Of a DNA stretch of 64,000 bases, positions 41,686-51,086 are shown one piece after another (the first letter of the stretch is position 1; each line of letters starts with the position of its first letter). Below the pieces are notes generated by a model that did not search any database, was not told the DNA's origin, and was given only the letters and a program-made list of their open reading frames with translations. The stretch comes from Brevibacterium moorei (GTDB lineage Bacteria; Actinomycetota; Actinomycetes; Actinomycetales; Brevibacteriaceae): the NCBI RefSeq assembly GCF_024580735.1, contig NZ_JANIJX010000004.1, positions 62,001 through 126,000 of the forward strand, in the 5' to 3' direction. Both the position numbers and the translations under genes were made by a program.

Positions 41686-43038
41686 ATGGAATGGCTCTAT
41701 CTCGGACTCGCCCTCATCCTGATTTTGGGCACCGGTGTGTTCGTCGCCGGGGAATTCGCCCTTTTAACACTGGACAAGCACACCGTCGACGACGCGGTGG
41801 CCCGCGGTCTCAAGGGCTCGAAATACCTTGAACTGGGCATGCACCACCTGTCGACCCAGCTGTCCGCGGCCCAGGTCGGCATCACCATCACAACCCTGCT
41901 GACCGGCTATCTGATGGAGCCGTCGCTGGGCAAGATCCTGGCGCCGCTGCTGGAACTGCTGCCGGTCCCCGACGCACTGGCCGACGGTGTGGCACTGTTC
42001 ATTGCGCTGGCGGTCTCCACGGTCCTCTCGATGGTCATCGGCGAGCTGGTGCCGAAGAACATGGCCATCTCCGCGCCGCTGCGCGCCGGGCAGTTGGCCG
42101 TGCCATTGCAGTACTGGTTCGCCGTCGTCTTCAAGCCGGTCATCGCTACCCTCAACGGCACGGCCAACAAGATCCTGGCCGCGATGGGGATCGAGCCGCA
42201 GGAGGAGTCCTCGGCGGGCAGGTCGGCCGATGAGCTCACCGCACTCGTGCGCCATTCGGCCCAGGAGGGCACGCTCGACGAACAGACGGCGGACCTGGTC
42301 ACCCGCACGCTGAGCTTTTCCGAGCGCACCGCGGAGGACGTGATGACCCCGCGCACCCGGATGGTGACGGTGGAGAAGGGCGCCACGGCAGCCGAGGTGA
42401 TCGAAGTGGCGCGGCAGACCGGTTTCTCCCGTTTCCCCGTCATCGTCGACAGCCGCGACGATATCGTGGGCGTGGTCCACGTCAAACAGGCTCTGGCGGT
42501 GCCGCTGGAACACAGGGCCGAGGCCTTCGCCGGTGGTCTGCTGACCGCGGTGGCCGAGGTCCCGGAGACCATGGCGCTGGACCCGCTGTTGCGCCGTCTG
42601 CGCGCCCGGGGCAATCAGATGGCCGTGGTGATCGACGAGTACGGGGGCACGGCGGGAGTCGTCACCCTGGAGGACGTGGTCGAGGAACTCGTGGGCGAGG
42701 TCGCCGATGAGCACGATCGTCTGCGGGTCCGCCCGCGCCCTGCCAGAGACGGCTCCTGGCTGGTGCCCGGCGGGCTGCGTCCCGACGAGGTCGGCCCGCT
42801 GGTCGGCATGGACATCCCCGAGGATCCGGACTACGAGACCGTCGCGGGATACGTGCTGCTGCTGTGCGGGCGCATTCCCGAAGTGGGCGACGTCGTGCCG
42901 ATTCCCGATGGACGGTTCGTCGTCGAGCGGATGCACGGCCATCGGATCGAGCGGCTGCGGCTGATCCCTGACTACTCACAGCGGGCACGCGAATTCGATT
43001 CCGCCGCCCGCGCCACGACGACGGGGGAGCCGGCATGA
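41686..43038 (+). CDS. CNNM/CorC-type (DUF21-CBS-CorC_HlyC) membrane transporter
   Basis: 450 aa. The DUF21 domain with about four membrane segments (LALILILGTGVFVAGEFALLTL, VGITITTLLTGYL, GVALFIALAVSTVLSMVIGELVPKNMAI) is followed by a CBS pair (MTPRTRMVTVEKGATAAEV to GGTAGVVTLEDVVEELVGEV) and a C-terminal CorC_HlyC domain (about 345-425: GSWLVPGGLRPDEVG to GHRIERLRLIP). Bacterial CNNM/CorC proteins export Mg2+ or Co2+; hemolysin is a legacy name. Overlaps the next paralogue by 4 bp (ATGA), so they may form a heteromer. Confidence 0.92.
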   Translation: MEWLYLGLALILILGTGVFVAGEFALLTLDKHTVDDAVARGLKGSKYLELGMHHLSTQLSAAQVGITITTLLTGYLMEPSLGKILAPLLELLPVPDALADGVALFIALAVSTVLSMVIGELVPKNMAISAPLRAGQLAVPLQYWFAVVFKPVIATLNGTANKILAAMGIEPQEESSAGRSADELTALVRHSAQEGTLDEQTADLVTRTLSFSERTAEDVMTPRTRMVTVEKGATAAEVIEVARQTGFSRFPVIVDSRDDIVGVVHVKQALAVPLEHRAEAFAGGLLTAVAEVPETMALDPLLRRLRARGNQMAVVIDEYGGTAGVVTLEDVVEELVGEVADEHDRLRVRPRPARDGSWLVPGGLRPDEVGPLVGMDIPEDPDYETVAGYVLLLCGRIPEVGDVVPIPDGRFVVERMHGHRIERLRLIPDYSQRAREFDSAARATTTGEPA

Positions 43039-44084
43039 ACGACTGGTGGGGTCTGATCTGGCTGGTTGTTCTGCTGCTGGGCAACGCGTTCTTCGTCGCG
43101 GCGGAATTCGGCATCGTATCCGCCAAGCGCTCACAGATCGAACCGGCTGCCGAGGACGGCAAGAAGTCCGCGCGCATCGCCCTGCACGCGATGGAGCACG
43201 TCTCGGCGATGCTGGCGATCTGCCAGCTGGGCGTGACGGTGTGTTCGCTGCTCCTGGGCAATGTCGCCGAACCCGCGATCCATCATCTCCTGGAAGGGCC
43301 GCTGCACATGCTGGGCCTGCCGGAGGCCGCCTCGGGGGTCATCGCCTTCGTGCTGGCGCTGGCGGTTGTGACGTATCTGCACGTGGTGGTCGGAGAGATG
43401 GTCCCGAAGAACATCTCCCTGGCCATGGCCGGGCGGGCCGCGATGGTCTTGGCACCGCCGCTGGTGTTCCTGTCACGTGTGTTGAGCTTCGTGATCACAC
43501 CGTTGAACGGTTTCGCGAACCTGGTTCTGCACCTGATGCGCATCGAGCCCAAGGATGAGGTCAACGCCGCCTATACCGTCGAGGAGGTGCAGGCCATCGT
43601 CGCCGAATCGCAGGCAGAGGGGCTGTTGCGCGACGATATGGGACTGTTGCAGGGCGCCCTGGAGTTCTCGGATAAAACCGTCGCCGAGGTCATGGTTCCG
43701 ATGGATCAGGTGGTGGCGATCAACGTCGGAGTGACCCCGGCGGACATCGAACGGTTGGTCGCCCAAACGGGCTTCTCACGTTATATCGAGGTCGATGAGA
43801 CCGGTGACCCCGTGTCATATCTGCATATCAAGGACGTGCTCTACGCCGATACCGCGGAGCTCTACCGGGCTCCGGTGCAGAACAAGCGCTTCCGTTCACT
43901 GGTGACGCTGCGGGCCGCGGACGAGATCGAGGACGGCCTCGATCAGATGCGGGCCGAGGGCAATCACGTGGGCCGGGTGCTCGACGCCGATCACCGCGCC
44001 GTGGGCGTGCTGTTCCTCGAGGACGTGCTGGAGGAACTGGTGGGCGAAGTCCACGATGTGATGCAGCGGCCGAGGGTGAATTGA
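43035..44084 (+). CDS. Second CNNM/CorC-type membrane protein, without CorC_HlyC tail
   Basis: 349 aa paralogue of the preceding gene: WLVVLLLGNAFFVAAEFGIVSA, LAICQLGVTVCSLLLGNVAEPAI, VIAFVLALAVVTYLHVVVGEMVPKNISLAMAG, then a CBS pair (VMVPMDQVVAINVGVTPADIERLV to AVGVLFLEDVLEELVGEV). It stops just after the CBS domains, so it lacks the C-terminal CorC_HlyC module, as in mycobacterial Rv1841c-type partners. Co-translated with the upstream gene. Confidence 0.92.
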   Translation: MNDWWGLIWLVVLLLGNAFFVAAEFGIVSAKRSQIEPAAEDGKKSARIALHAMEHVSAMLAICQLGVTVCSLLLGNVAEPAIHHLLEGPLHMLGLPEAASGVIAFVLALAVVTYLHVVVGEMVPKNISLAMAGRAAMVLAPPLVFLSRVLSFVITPLNGFANLVLHLMRIEPKDEVNAAYTVEEVQAIVAESQAEGLLRDDMGLLQGALEFSDKTVAEVMVPMDQVVAINVGVTPADIERLVAQTGFSRYIEVDETGDPVSYLHIKDVLYADTAELYRAPVQNKRFRSLVTLRAADEIEDGLDQMRAEGNHVGRVLDADHRAVGVLFLEDVLEELVGEVHDVMQRPRVN

Positions 44085-44195
44085 TGGTGTCGATAACAAT
44101 CCGGTGACAATGACGGGAAGAACCGTTATGCTACCGTTATAAAGTTGTGTGGCGCCGCTGGTTCGGGTGCCGTGTCGAGGTTTGGAGTAACTGAG

Positions 44196-45125
44196 GTGGA
44201 CGATTCGCCGATCGTGCGCAGGCGTGACCTTCGTAAGCAGCGCCAGGCGCAGGATGCCGGGGTGCCAGCATCGTTTTCAACGGAGGCGTCCCCTGCGGCG
44301 GAGGATGTGCAGATCGTCCGTGCCACCGTGGCCGATCGGCCGGGTTTCCGGGGTTCCGATGGGTCACTGGTGCGCCGCCTCAAGCGGCGCAAGCGGATCG
44401 GCGTCGCCTCAGCCGGCACCGTCGTGGTGGCCGGCGCGGCCCTTGCCGCGGTGGTGCTCACCGGCGGCGGCCTGAAGGAACCGGAGACGGTCACGACCGT
44501 CGACCGGGTGGCGGAGGCCGCCAAGGGTGCCGACACGATCACGCTCAAGGCCGAGGCGGTGGATGCCGGTTCGAATGAGGGCAGCACGGCGGGCGGCGCA
44601 GTGGATCGCAGTGGTTCGATCGTCGGCAAGAGCGGTTCGAAGGCGGAGGCCGCATCCCGGCTGGTCGTCAAGAAGACACTGCCCGGATGCTCAGGGAAGG
44701 TGCCGGCCGGCCAGCAGGTCACCAATGGGCAGCTGCCCGCCGACTGGCTGTGCAAGATCGGCGTGGGCGGGCACAAGCTGCGCGCCGACGCGGCGGTGTC
44801 CTTCGCCCGGATGAACGCGGCGTACAAGAAGGACACGGGTAAGTCTATGAAGATCACCGACTCCTACCGGTCCCTGGAATCGCAGATCTCAGTGGCCCAG
44901 CGCAAGCCCGGATTCGCGGCCAAGGCCGGCACCTCCCTGCACGGTTGGGGGATCGCCCTCGACATGGCGGGGGGAGTGCCAGACAAATCGGGCGCACAGT
45001 GGGACTGGCTGCAGAAGCACGCCGCGGAATACGGCTGGGAGAATCCGGATTGGGCGCAGCGCAACAGCCATGAGCCCTGGCACTGGGAGTACGTCCCCGC
45101 ACGTAAGGACATCAAGGGTCACTGA
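44196..45125 (+). CDS. M15 family D,D-carboxypeptidase (VanY-like), membrane-anchored
   Basis: 309 aa type-II membrane protein: Arg-rich cytoplasmic 60 residues, one helix at about 69-89 (GVASAGTVVVAGAALAAVVLT), extracellular M15B domain. Zinc ligands in SLHGWGIALDMAGG (His ~248, Asp ~255) and EPWHWEY (His ~294). Trims or remodels peptidoglycan stems. GTG at 44196 is chosen because GGAG lies eight bases before it; GTGs at 44145 and 44172 lack a good site. Followed directly by the tRNA-Arg promoter. Confidence 0.88.
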   Translation: MDDSPIVRRRDLRKQRQAQDAGVPASFSTEASPAAEDVQIVRATVADRPGFRGSDGSLVRRLKRRKRIGVASAGTVVVAGAALAAVVLTGGGLKEPETVTTVDRVAEAAKGADTITLKAEAVDAGSNEGSTAGGAVDRSGSIVGKSGSKAEAASRLVVKKTLPGCSGKVPAGQQVTNGQLPADWLCKIGVGGHKLRADAAVSFARMNAAYKKDTGKSMKITDSYRSLESQISVAQRKPGFAAKAGTSLHGWGIALDMAGGVPDKSGAQWDWLQKHAAEYGWENPDWAQRNSHEPWHWEYVPARKDIKGH

Positions 45126-45131
45126 CCCGAT

Positions 45132-45161
45132 TTGCCATCGGCCGGACCTTATGGATACACT
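45132..45161 (+). promoter_or_regulatory. tRNA-Arg promoter TTGCCA-18-TACACT
   Basis: -35 TTGCCA (45132-45137), 18-bp spacer, -10 TACACT (45156-45161), 12 bp before the tRNA, the same layout as the fMet promoter. Confidence 0.7.
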
Positions 45162-45173
45162 GGTCTGGTTGTT

Positions 45174-45246
45174 GCCCGCGTAGCTCAGTGGATAGAGCGT
45201 CTGCCTCCGGAGCAGAAAGTCGAAGGTTCGAATCCTTTCGCGGGCA
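45174..45246 (+). tRNA. tRNA-Arg (CCG)
   Basis: 73-nt cloverleaf: acceptor GCCCGCG/CGCGGGC, discriminator A, D-arm TAGCTCAGTGGATAGAGC, anticodon loop CTCCGGA (CCG, reads CGG), T-loop TTCGAAT. CCA not encoded. Located just upstream of argS. Confidence 0.97.
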
Positions 45247-45254
45247 CAGTGATA

Positions 45255-45287
45255 GAAGTCCCCCGGAACACAGTTCCGGGGGACTTC
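45255..45287 (+). terminator. Terminator of tRNA-Arg, 15-bp perfect stem
   Basis: Arms 45255-45269 and 45273-45287 pair perfectly around ACA. No long T-tract. Confidence 0.85.
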
Positions 45288-45361
45288 TGCATCTCCGGAT
45301 ACGGACACTTCCCCGGGTGGGAATAGACCTGCGCGCACTCCAGGTAATACCCTAGGGTGTT

Positions 45362-47002
45362 GTGACTCCGGAAGAACTCAAAACCGCCATCGTCGCGGCC
45401 ATCTCTGACCTCAATCCCACGCTGGAAACCCCGATCGAGGTCCCGGCCAAACTGGTCGTCGAACGACCGAAGAACCGCGAACACGGCGATTGGGCGACGA
45501 ACGTCGCACTGCAGACGGCGAAGAAGGCAGGGCTGAACCCGCGCGAACTCGCCCAGCGGCTGGCCGACATCCTCGGTGGCGTCCCCGGCGTCGAGCGGGT
45601 GGACGTCGCCGGTCCCGGATTCCTCAACATCACCGTCTCCGCGGGTGCTGCCGGAAAGCTCGCCGCCGACATCGTCGCAGCCGGCGACGGCTACGGACAT
45701 GGCGAGAGCCTGGCCGGACAGAAGATCAACATGGAATTCGTCTCGGCCAACCCCACCGGGCCCCTGCACATCGGGCATACCCGCTGGGCCGCGCTGGGCG
45801 ATGCGATCGCCAGGACTCTGCGCGCGGCAGGGGCCCAGACCACCAGCGAGTACTACATCAACGACGCCGGTTCCCAGATGGACACCTTCACGAATTCGGT
45901 CCTGGCGCGCATGCACGGCCGCGAGGTTCCCGAGGGCGGCTATCCGGGCGCCTATATCCAGGACATCGCCGATGAACTGCTGCGCGCCCATCCGGAATAC
46001 GCCACAGCGGACGAGGACGCGATTCACGCCGAGGTCCGTGCCGAGGCCTACCGGGTGCAGCTGGCCGACATCCAGGCCACTCTGCGGGACTTCGATGTGG
46101 CCTTCGACGTGTGGTTCTCCGAGACCACCCTGCACGAATCAGGCGCTCTGCAGGACGCCGTGGCCCGGCTCCGGGCGCAGGGGCACGTCTACGACAAGGA
46201 CGGCGCCGTGTGGTTGCGCACGACCACTTTCGGCGATGACAAGGACCGCGTGCTGATCCGCGGCGACGGCGCTCCCACCTACTTCGCAGCGGACGCGGCC
46301 TACTACCTCAACAAGCGCGATCGCGGTTTCGACCGGGCCGTCTACCTGCTCGGGGCCGATCACCACGGCTACGTGGGACGCCTCAAGGCGATTGTGGAGG
46401 CCGCCGGAGACGATCCGGAGAAGAACATCGAGATCCTGATCGGCCAGCTGATCAGCGTCAACGGGGCCAAGCTGTCCAAGCGCGCGGGCAATATCATCGA
46501 GTTGCGGGATATGGTCCAGTGGCTGGGCAAGGACGCGCTGCGGTATTCGCTGGCGCGCATTCCGGCGGATTCCCCGCTGACATTGGATCCCGAGGTCCTG
46601 CGCTCTGCCAGCAACGACAATCCCGTGTACTACGTGCAGTACGCCCACGCCCGTGCCAAGAGTGTCGAGCGCAAGGCAGTGGCCGCGGGTATCGACGCCG
46701 CCGATTTCGCAGCGGAAACACTGAACGATCCGAGCGAAGCGGTGCTGCTGGCCGCTCTGGCCGATTTCCCGCGAGTCGTGGCCCAGGCCGCGGAACTGCG
46801 CGAACCCCACCGCATCGCCCGCTACCTCGAGGCCCTGGCCGGGAACTTCCACAAATGGTACGACGCCTGCCGTGTCACCCCCCGCGAGGATGAGCAGATC
46901 ACTGCGACCCACGCCTCGCGCCTGGTACTCGACCGGGCGACGGCACAGGTGCTGGCCAATGGCCTGGACCTGTTGGGCGTCAGCGCCCCCGACCACATGT
47001 AA
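45362..47002 (+). CDS. argS: Arginyl-tRNA synthetase
   Basis: 546 aa class I synthetase. HIGH motif in PTGPLHIGHTRWAALGD, KMSK-like loop GAKLSKRAGN, N-terminal ArgRS additional domain with the ERPKNREHGDWATNVAL signature, C-terminal DALR anticodon-binding domain ending LARIPADSP...VLANGLDLLGV. The GTG at 45362 is the earliest plausible start; no strong ribosome site. Begins the amino-acid block argS-lysA-hom-thrB; the tRNA-Arg gene lies just upstream. Confidence 0.96.
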   Translation: MTPEELKTAIVAAISDLNPTLETPIEVPAKLVVERPKNREHGDWATNVALQTAKKAGLNPRELAQRLADILGGVPGVERVDVAGPGFLNITVSAGAAGKLAADIVAAGDGYGHGESLAGQKINMEFVSANPTGPLHIGHTRWAALGDAIARTLRAAGAQTTSEYYINDAGSQMDTFTNSVLARMHGREVPEGGYPGAYIQDIADELLRAHPEYATADEDAIHAEVRAEAYRVQLADIQATLRDFDVAFDVWFSETTLHESGALQDAVARLRAQGHVYDKDGAVWLRTTTFGDDKDRVLIRGDGAPTYFAADAAYYLNKRDRGFDRAVYLLGADHHGYVGRLKAIVEAAGDDPEKNIEILIGQLISVNGAKLSKRAGNIIELRDMVQWLGKDALRYSLARIPADSPLTLDPEVLRSASNDNPVYYVQYAHARAKSVERKAVAAGIDAADFAAETLNDPSEAVLLAALADFPRVVAQAAELREPHRIARYLEALAGNFHKWYDACRVTPREDEQITATHASRLVLDRATAQVLANGLDLLGVSAPDHM

Positions 47003-47057
47003 TCCGGTTCCCCGGCCCCGGCGGCCGGGGTCCGGGCCCCGTGCAGAAGGAACCCCC

Positions 47058-48491
47058 ATGCCCGCTCATATCTCCGGTGTTATGCACGCCGGGCCCTCGC
47101 CCGTGTGGCTGCCCTATCCCGATGACGTCAACGCCCTGATGCCCTCACTGTGGTCCCGGCACGCGGTGAAGGGAGCCGATGGAGTCCTGCGGATCGCAGG
47201 GCACCGGGTCGACGAACTGGCCGCACAGTACGGCTCCCCGCTGTACCTGCTCGACATCGAGGACCTGCAGGAGCGTGCGCGGGGTTTCGTTGCGGACTTC
47301 GCCGCCGCGTTCGCCGCGATCGGCACCTCGGCTCGTTCGTATTACGCGGGCAAGGCCCTGTTGACGACCAAGATCGCCGGTTGGGTAGCGGAATCGGGCA
47401 TGGGCATCGACTGCTGTTCCTACGGTGAACTGCTGACGGCCAGAGCTGCAGGGGTCGATCCGGCGGGCGTGGGACTGCACGGGAACAACAAATCCGACGC
47501 CGAGATCGCCCTGGCCCTGGACTGGGGGATCGGGCGCATCGTAGTCGACAGCTTGGCCGAGATCGACCGGGTCGACCGACTGGCGGCGGCCAGGGGAGTC
47601 CGCGCCCGGGTGATGGTGCGGGTCACCGTGGGCGTCGAGGCGCATACGCACGACTTCATCGCCACAGCTCACGAGGACCAGAAGTTCGGGCTGTCATTGA
47701 CCACCGGGGCCGCGCACGAGGCCGCGGCCCGGATCGTTGCGGCCGCCAACCTCGAGCTGTTGGGCTTCCACAGCCACATCGGCTCACAGATCTTCGACAA
47801 GGCCGGTTTCGAAATCGCCGCAGCCCGGATCGCGCAGCTGCGCGCCGAGGTGCAGAGCACTCACGGGGTCGGTGTGCCGGAGATCGATCTGGGCGGTGGC
47901 TTCGGGATGCGCTACACCTCTCAGGACACCCCGATCCCCACCGCGCAGATGGCCGAGCAGTTGGCTGCGGTGATCTCCCGGGTGTGCGCGGAGGCGCAGA
48001 CGGATCTGCCCGTGGTGTCCTTCGAACCCGGCCGGTCCATCATCGGCCCGGCCGTGTGCACGCTCTACACAGTCGGCACGGTCAAACCGGTGACCACGGA
48101 TACCGGCATCCGGACGTATGTGTCGGTCGACGGGGGAATGAGCGACAATGTCCGCACAGCGCTCTACGACGCGGACTATTCGTGCACTCTCGCATCGCGT
48201 GCCTCTGCGGCACAGCCGGTCGTAGTGCGCGTCGTCGGCAAGCACTGCGAATCCGGGGACATCGTCGTACGCGATGAATACCTTCCGGCCGATGTGCGTG
48301 CCGGCGATCTGGTGGCGGTCCCCGGCACCGGAGCGTACTGCCGACCACTGGCCTCGAACTACAATATGGCGCTGCGTCCGGGAATCCTCGGAGTGGCCCC
48401 CGACGGCGTCCAGTGGGTGCTGGAACCGGAAACCTATGTGCAGCTGTTCGCAGCCGATCCCGGAATGAGGAATGCAATCCATGACAACTGA
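47058..48491 (+). CDS. lysA: Diaminopimelate decarboxylase
   Basis: 477 aa fold-type III PLP enzyme, meso-DAP to lysine. PLP Lys in SYYAGKALLTTK (near 98), HSHIGSQIFD, GGGFGMRYT, FEPGRSIIGPA, catalytic GDIVVRDEYLP region, and AGDLVAVPGTGAYC. ATG at 47058 after GAAGGA. 55 bp after argS. Its last codons overlap the hom start. Confidence 0.96.
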   Translation: MPAHISGVMHAGPSPVWLPYPDDVNALMPSLWSRHAVKGADGVLRIAGHRVDELAAQYGSPLYLLDIEDLQERARGFVADFAAAFAAIGTSARSYYAGKALLTTKIAGWVAESGMGIDCCSYGELLTARAAGVDPAGVGLHGNNKSDAEIALALDWGIGRIVVDSLAEIDRVDRLAAARGVRARVMVRVTVGVEAHTHDFIATAHEDQKFGLSLTTGAAHEAAARIVAAANLELLGFHSHIGSQIFDKAGFEIAAARIAQLRAEVQSTHGVGVPEIDLGGGFGMRYTSQDTPIPTAQMAEQLAAVISRVCAEAQTDLPVVSFEPGRSIIGPAVCTLYTVGTVKPVTTDTGIRTYVSVDGGMSDNVRTALYDADYSCTLASRASAAQPVVVRVVGKHCESGDIVVRDEYLPADVRAGDLVAVPGTGAYCRPLASNYNMALRPGILGVAPDGVQWVLEPETYVQLFAADPGMRNAIHDN

Positions 48492-49800
48492 TCCGCTCAA
48501 GGTCACCCTGCTCGGCTGTGGTGTCGTCGGCACCGAGGTCGCGACCCGGCTGCTCAACCGCCGCACGGCCATCGGTTCGCGGATCGGAGCCCAGCTGGAA
48601 CTGAGCGCCGTGGTCGTGCGCGATCTCGCTGCCGAGCGCCCCGGACTGCCCCGGGAGCTGCTGACCACCGATGCGGAATCCGCGATCGCCGGTGCCGACA
48701 TCGTGGTGGAACTGATGGGCGGGATGGAACCGGCCAAGACGCTGATCCTCAAGGCCCTGTCCGCCGGCGCCTCGGTAGTCACGGCGAACAAGGCCCTGCT
48801 GGCCGCACACTACGCGGAGCTCATGGCAGCAGCGGATGATGCCGGGGTGCGTCTGGAACACGAGGCCGCGGTCGCCGGTGCCATTCCGATCATCCGCCCG
48901 GTCGGCGATTCGCTGGCCGGCGATGAGATCACGAAGGTCATGGGGATCGTCAACGGCACGACGAATTACATTCTCGACCAGATGGAGAAGGAGGGGTGGG
49001 ACTTCTCCCACGCCCTGTCCACCGCCCAGGAGCTGGGTTTCGCCGAGGCCGACCCGACCGCCGACATCGAAGGACACGATGCAGCCGCCAAGGCAGCCAT
49101 CCTGGCCTCACTGGCCTTCGACACCCCGGTGTCGATCGATCAGGTGCCCGTCGAGGGCATCAGCTCGATCACCCCGGATATGATCGCTACCGCAGCGGCC
49201 CAGGGCTTCACCATCAAATTGCTGGCTATCTGCGAGCGCATCGTGGCGGCCGATGGCACACAGGGCGTATCGGCCCGCGTCTACCCGGCGGTGATCCCGG
49301 CCGATCACGCCCTGGCCCAGGTGGGCGGGGCCTTCAACGCGGTCTTCGTCGAGGCCGAGGCGGCCGGGCAGCTGATGTTCTACGGCCAGGGTGCCGGCGG
49401 TGCCCCGACCGCCTCGGCGGTGCTCGGCGACATCGTGTCCGTGGCCCGCCGCAAGGTGTTGGGCGGTCGCGGAATGTACGAGCACGGTGAGGGCAGGATC
49501 CTGCCGGTGCTGGACATCGGCGAGATCACCACCCACTATCAGATCACGCTCGACGTGGCGGACCGGCCCGGTGTGCTCTCGCGGATCACCGAGGTGTTCG
49601 CGGCCCACGACGTGTCGATCGAACTGGTCCAGCAGACCCGCCTGACCGAGCCGGGGACCCCGGAGGACCTGCACGCGGCGAAGCTGGTCATCGCCACGCA
49701 CTCGGCGCGGGAGTCCGCCCTGGCCGCGACGGTGGACGCCCTGCGGGGACTCGACGCCGTCAACGGAGTGCTCTCGGTGCTTCGTATCGAGGGTCTGTAG
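48481..49800 (+). CDS. hom: Homoserine dehydrogenase
   Basis: 439 aa NAD(P)-dependent enzyme of the aspartate pathway. Rossmann motif VTLLGCGVVGTEVA at the N-terminus, catalytic GIVNGTTNYILDQM and EADPTADIEGHDAAAKAAILA, C-terminal ACT domain (about 355-439, DVADRPGVLSRITEVFAAHDVSIELVQQ) for threonine feedback. ATG 48481 is preferred (GAGGA nine bases upstream) over ATG 48472, which abuts that site. Overlaps lysA by 11 bp. thrC, the usual neighbour, is absent. Confidence 0.95.
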   Translation: MTTDPLKVTLLGCGVVGTEVATRLLNRRTAIGSRIGAQLELSAVVVRDLAAERPGLPRELLTTDAESAIAGADIVVELMGGMEPAKTLILKALSAGASVVTANKALLAAHYAELMAAADDAGVRLEHEAAVAGAIPIIRPVGDSLAGDEITKVMGIVNGTTNYILDQMEKEGWDFSHALSTAQELGFAEADPTADIEGHDAAAKAAILASLAFDTPVSIDQVPVEGISSITPDMIATAAAQGFTIKLLAICERIVAADGTQGVSARVYPAVIPADHALAQVGGAFNAVFVEAEAAGQLMFYGQGAGGAPTASAVLGDIVSVARRKVLGGRGMYEHGEGRILPVLDIGEITTHYQITLDVADRPGVLSRITEVFAAHDVSIELVQQTRLTEPGTPEDLHAAKLVIATHSARESALAATVDALRGLDAVNGVLSVLRIEGL

Positions 49801-49820
49801 GACGGCACGTGGAGGACGCC

Positions 49821-50783
49821 ATGAAAACACAGCGGGTGGGCTCTGCGGCGCAGCGCGTCCAGGTCAGGGTCCCGGCCACCTCGGCCAACCTGGGCGCCGG
49901 CTACGACAGCTTCGGCCTGGCACTGGACCTGTGCGATGAGGTATCGGCGACCCTGCACCCGGAGCCGATCGACCCGCGCGAAGCGGTGCGGGTGCGCGGC
50001 GAGGGGGAGGGCCAGTTGCCCACCGACACCTCACACCTGATCCACCGGGTCGCCGGCGAGGTCATGGCCTCGCGGGGCCTGGACGCTGCAGCCCGGCTGA
50101 GTCTGGAGTGCCGCAACCGGATCCCGCAGTCGCGCGGAATGGGATCGTCCGCGGCGGCAGTCGTAGCGGGCATCACCGTCGCGGATTCCCTGTTGCAGGG
50201 CCGCGGACTGGGGGAGCTGGGCGCTGCCGCGCGCCTGGCCTGGGCGACGAAGTTCGAGGGCCACCCGGACAACGCCGCACCTGCTCTGTTCGGAGGGGTG
50301 ACGATCAGCTTCATCGATTCTCATCGGGCGCCGCAATCGGTGTCGATCCCCGTGCACGAGGATGTCTCGACGGTGCTCATCGTGCCGGCCGAGCGGCTCG
50401 ACACGGCAGTTGCCCGCTCGCTCATCCCCACCACGGTCCCGCATGCGGACGCCGCAGCGAATTCCGCGGTGGCGGGTCTGTTCGTCCATGCGATCGGCAA
50501 TGATCCCGCGTTGCTGTTCGAGGCGACCGTCGACCGGCTCCACCAGAACTACCGGCGGCCGGCGATGGCCCGCTCCCTGGAACGGGTCGACGCACTGCGC
50601 TCGGCCGGGCTGGCAGCAGTGATCTCCGGGGCCGGACCCACGGTGGCGGTGTTGGGTGATCAGGAGGACCTGTTCGAGCAGGTCGTCACCGTGCTCTCGG
50701 GGGACACCGCGCAGTTCCTGCCGGTGGGAATCAGCCAGGCCGGAGTCGAGGCCACCGCACTGAGTGTGGGCCCGCGGGCCTGA
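49821..50783 (+). CDS. thrB: Homoserine kinase
   Basis: 320 aa GHMP kinase. VRVPATSANLGAGYDSFGLALD (N-terminal motif 1), PQSRGMGSSAAAVVAGI (ATP-binding motif, about 102-118), GLAAVISGAGPTVAVL (motif 3). Phosphorylates homoserine for threonine synthesis; the synthase ThrC must be encoded elsewhere. ATG 49821 follows GGAGG by five bases, better than GTG 49809. A 16-17-bp hairpin follows. Confidence 0.95.
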   Translation: MKTQRVGSAAQRVQVRVPATSANLGAGYDSFGLALDLCDEVSATLHPEPIDPREAVRVRGEGEGQLPTDTSHLIHRVAGEVMASRGLDAAARLSLECRNRIPQSRGMGSSAAAVVAGITVADSLLQGRGLGELGAAARLAWATKFEGHPDNAAPALFGGVTISFIDSHRAPQSVSIPVHEDVSTVLIVPAERLDTAVARSLIPTTVPHADAAANSAVAGLFVHAIGNDPALLFEATVDRLHQNYRRPAMARSLERVDALRSAGLAAVISGAGPTVAVLGDQEDLFEQVVTVLSGDTAQFLPVGISQAGVEATALSVGPRA

Positions 50784-50806
50784 GCTCGGGCGGTCGTGTG
50801 TATGGG

Positions 50807-50842
50807 ATCGCGGTCATCACAGGCACCTGTGATGACCGCGAT
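50807..50842. terminator. Terminator after thrB
   Basis: Arms 50807-50823 and 50826-50842 are perfectly complementary (effective stem ~15-16 bp with a small loop), 23 bp past thrB; separates the amino-acid operon from rho. Confidence 0.8.
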
Positions 50843-51086
50843 TCGCCTATTCGGCGCAAGAGGCGTTAAACTTATAGCGTTCCCGTCGAAGATCTACGGA
50901 TGAGCCCTTTCAAGCCCCGTTGTTTCTGCCACGGTACTTTCGCCCGGCGTACGGGAACTTCTCTTAGCGTTTCGAACATGACCCATGTTCCAAACCATTC
51001 TCACAATCACGCATTACGCGTGGAGTCCACCGCCGTGCCCGGCCATATGTTGCGGGCGACGGCCTACGAGGGAGAAGGAAACCTTC
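50843..51086 (+). promoter_or_regulatory. rho promoter and ~210-nt 5' leader
   Basis: A -10-like TAAACT (50867-50872) begins a leader of about 210 nt before the rho GTG. The leader holds a perfect 7-3-7 inverted repeat, GAACATG-ACC-CATGTTC (50974-50990). Long leaders and autogenous control are common for rho. Short open frames exist but none has a credible ribosome site. Confidence 0.45.

Noticed and set aside
45315-45345. SigR-type promoter upstream of argS (GGAAT, 18 bp, then GGT)
   Set aside because: The -10 triplet is GGT rather than GTT, and context gives no further support.
50900-51086. Leader peptide gene upstream of rho
   Set aside because: The frame from ATG 50900 lacks a ribosome site and runs into rho in another frame with shadow-like composition.
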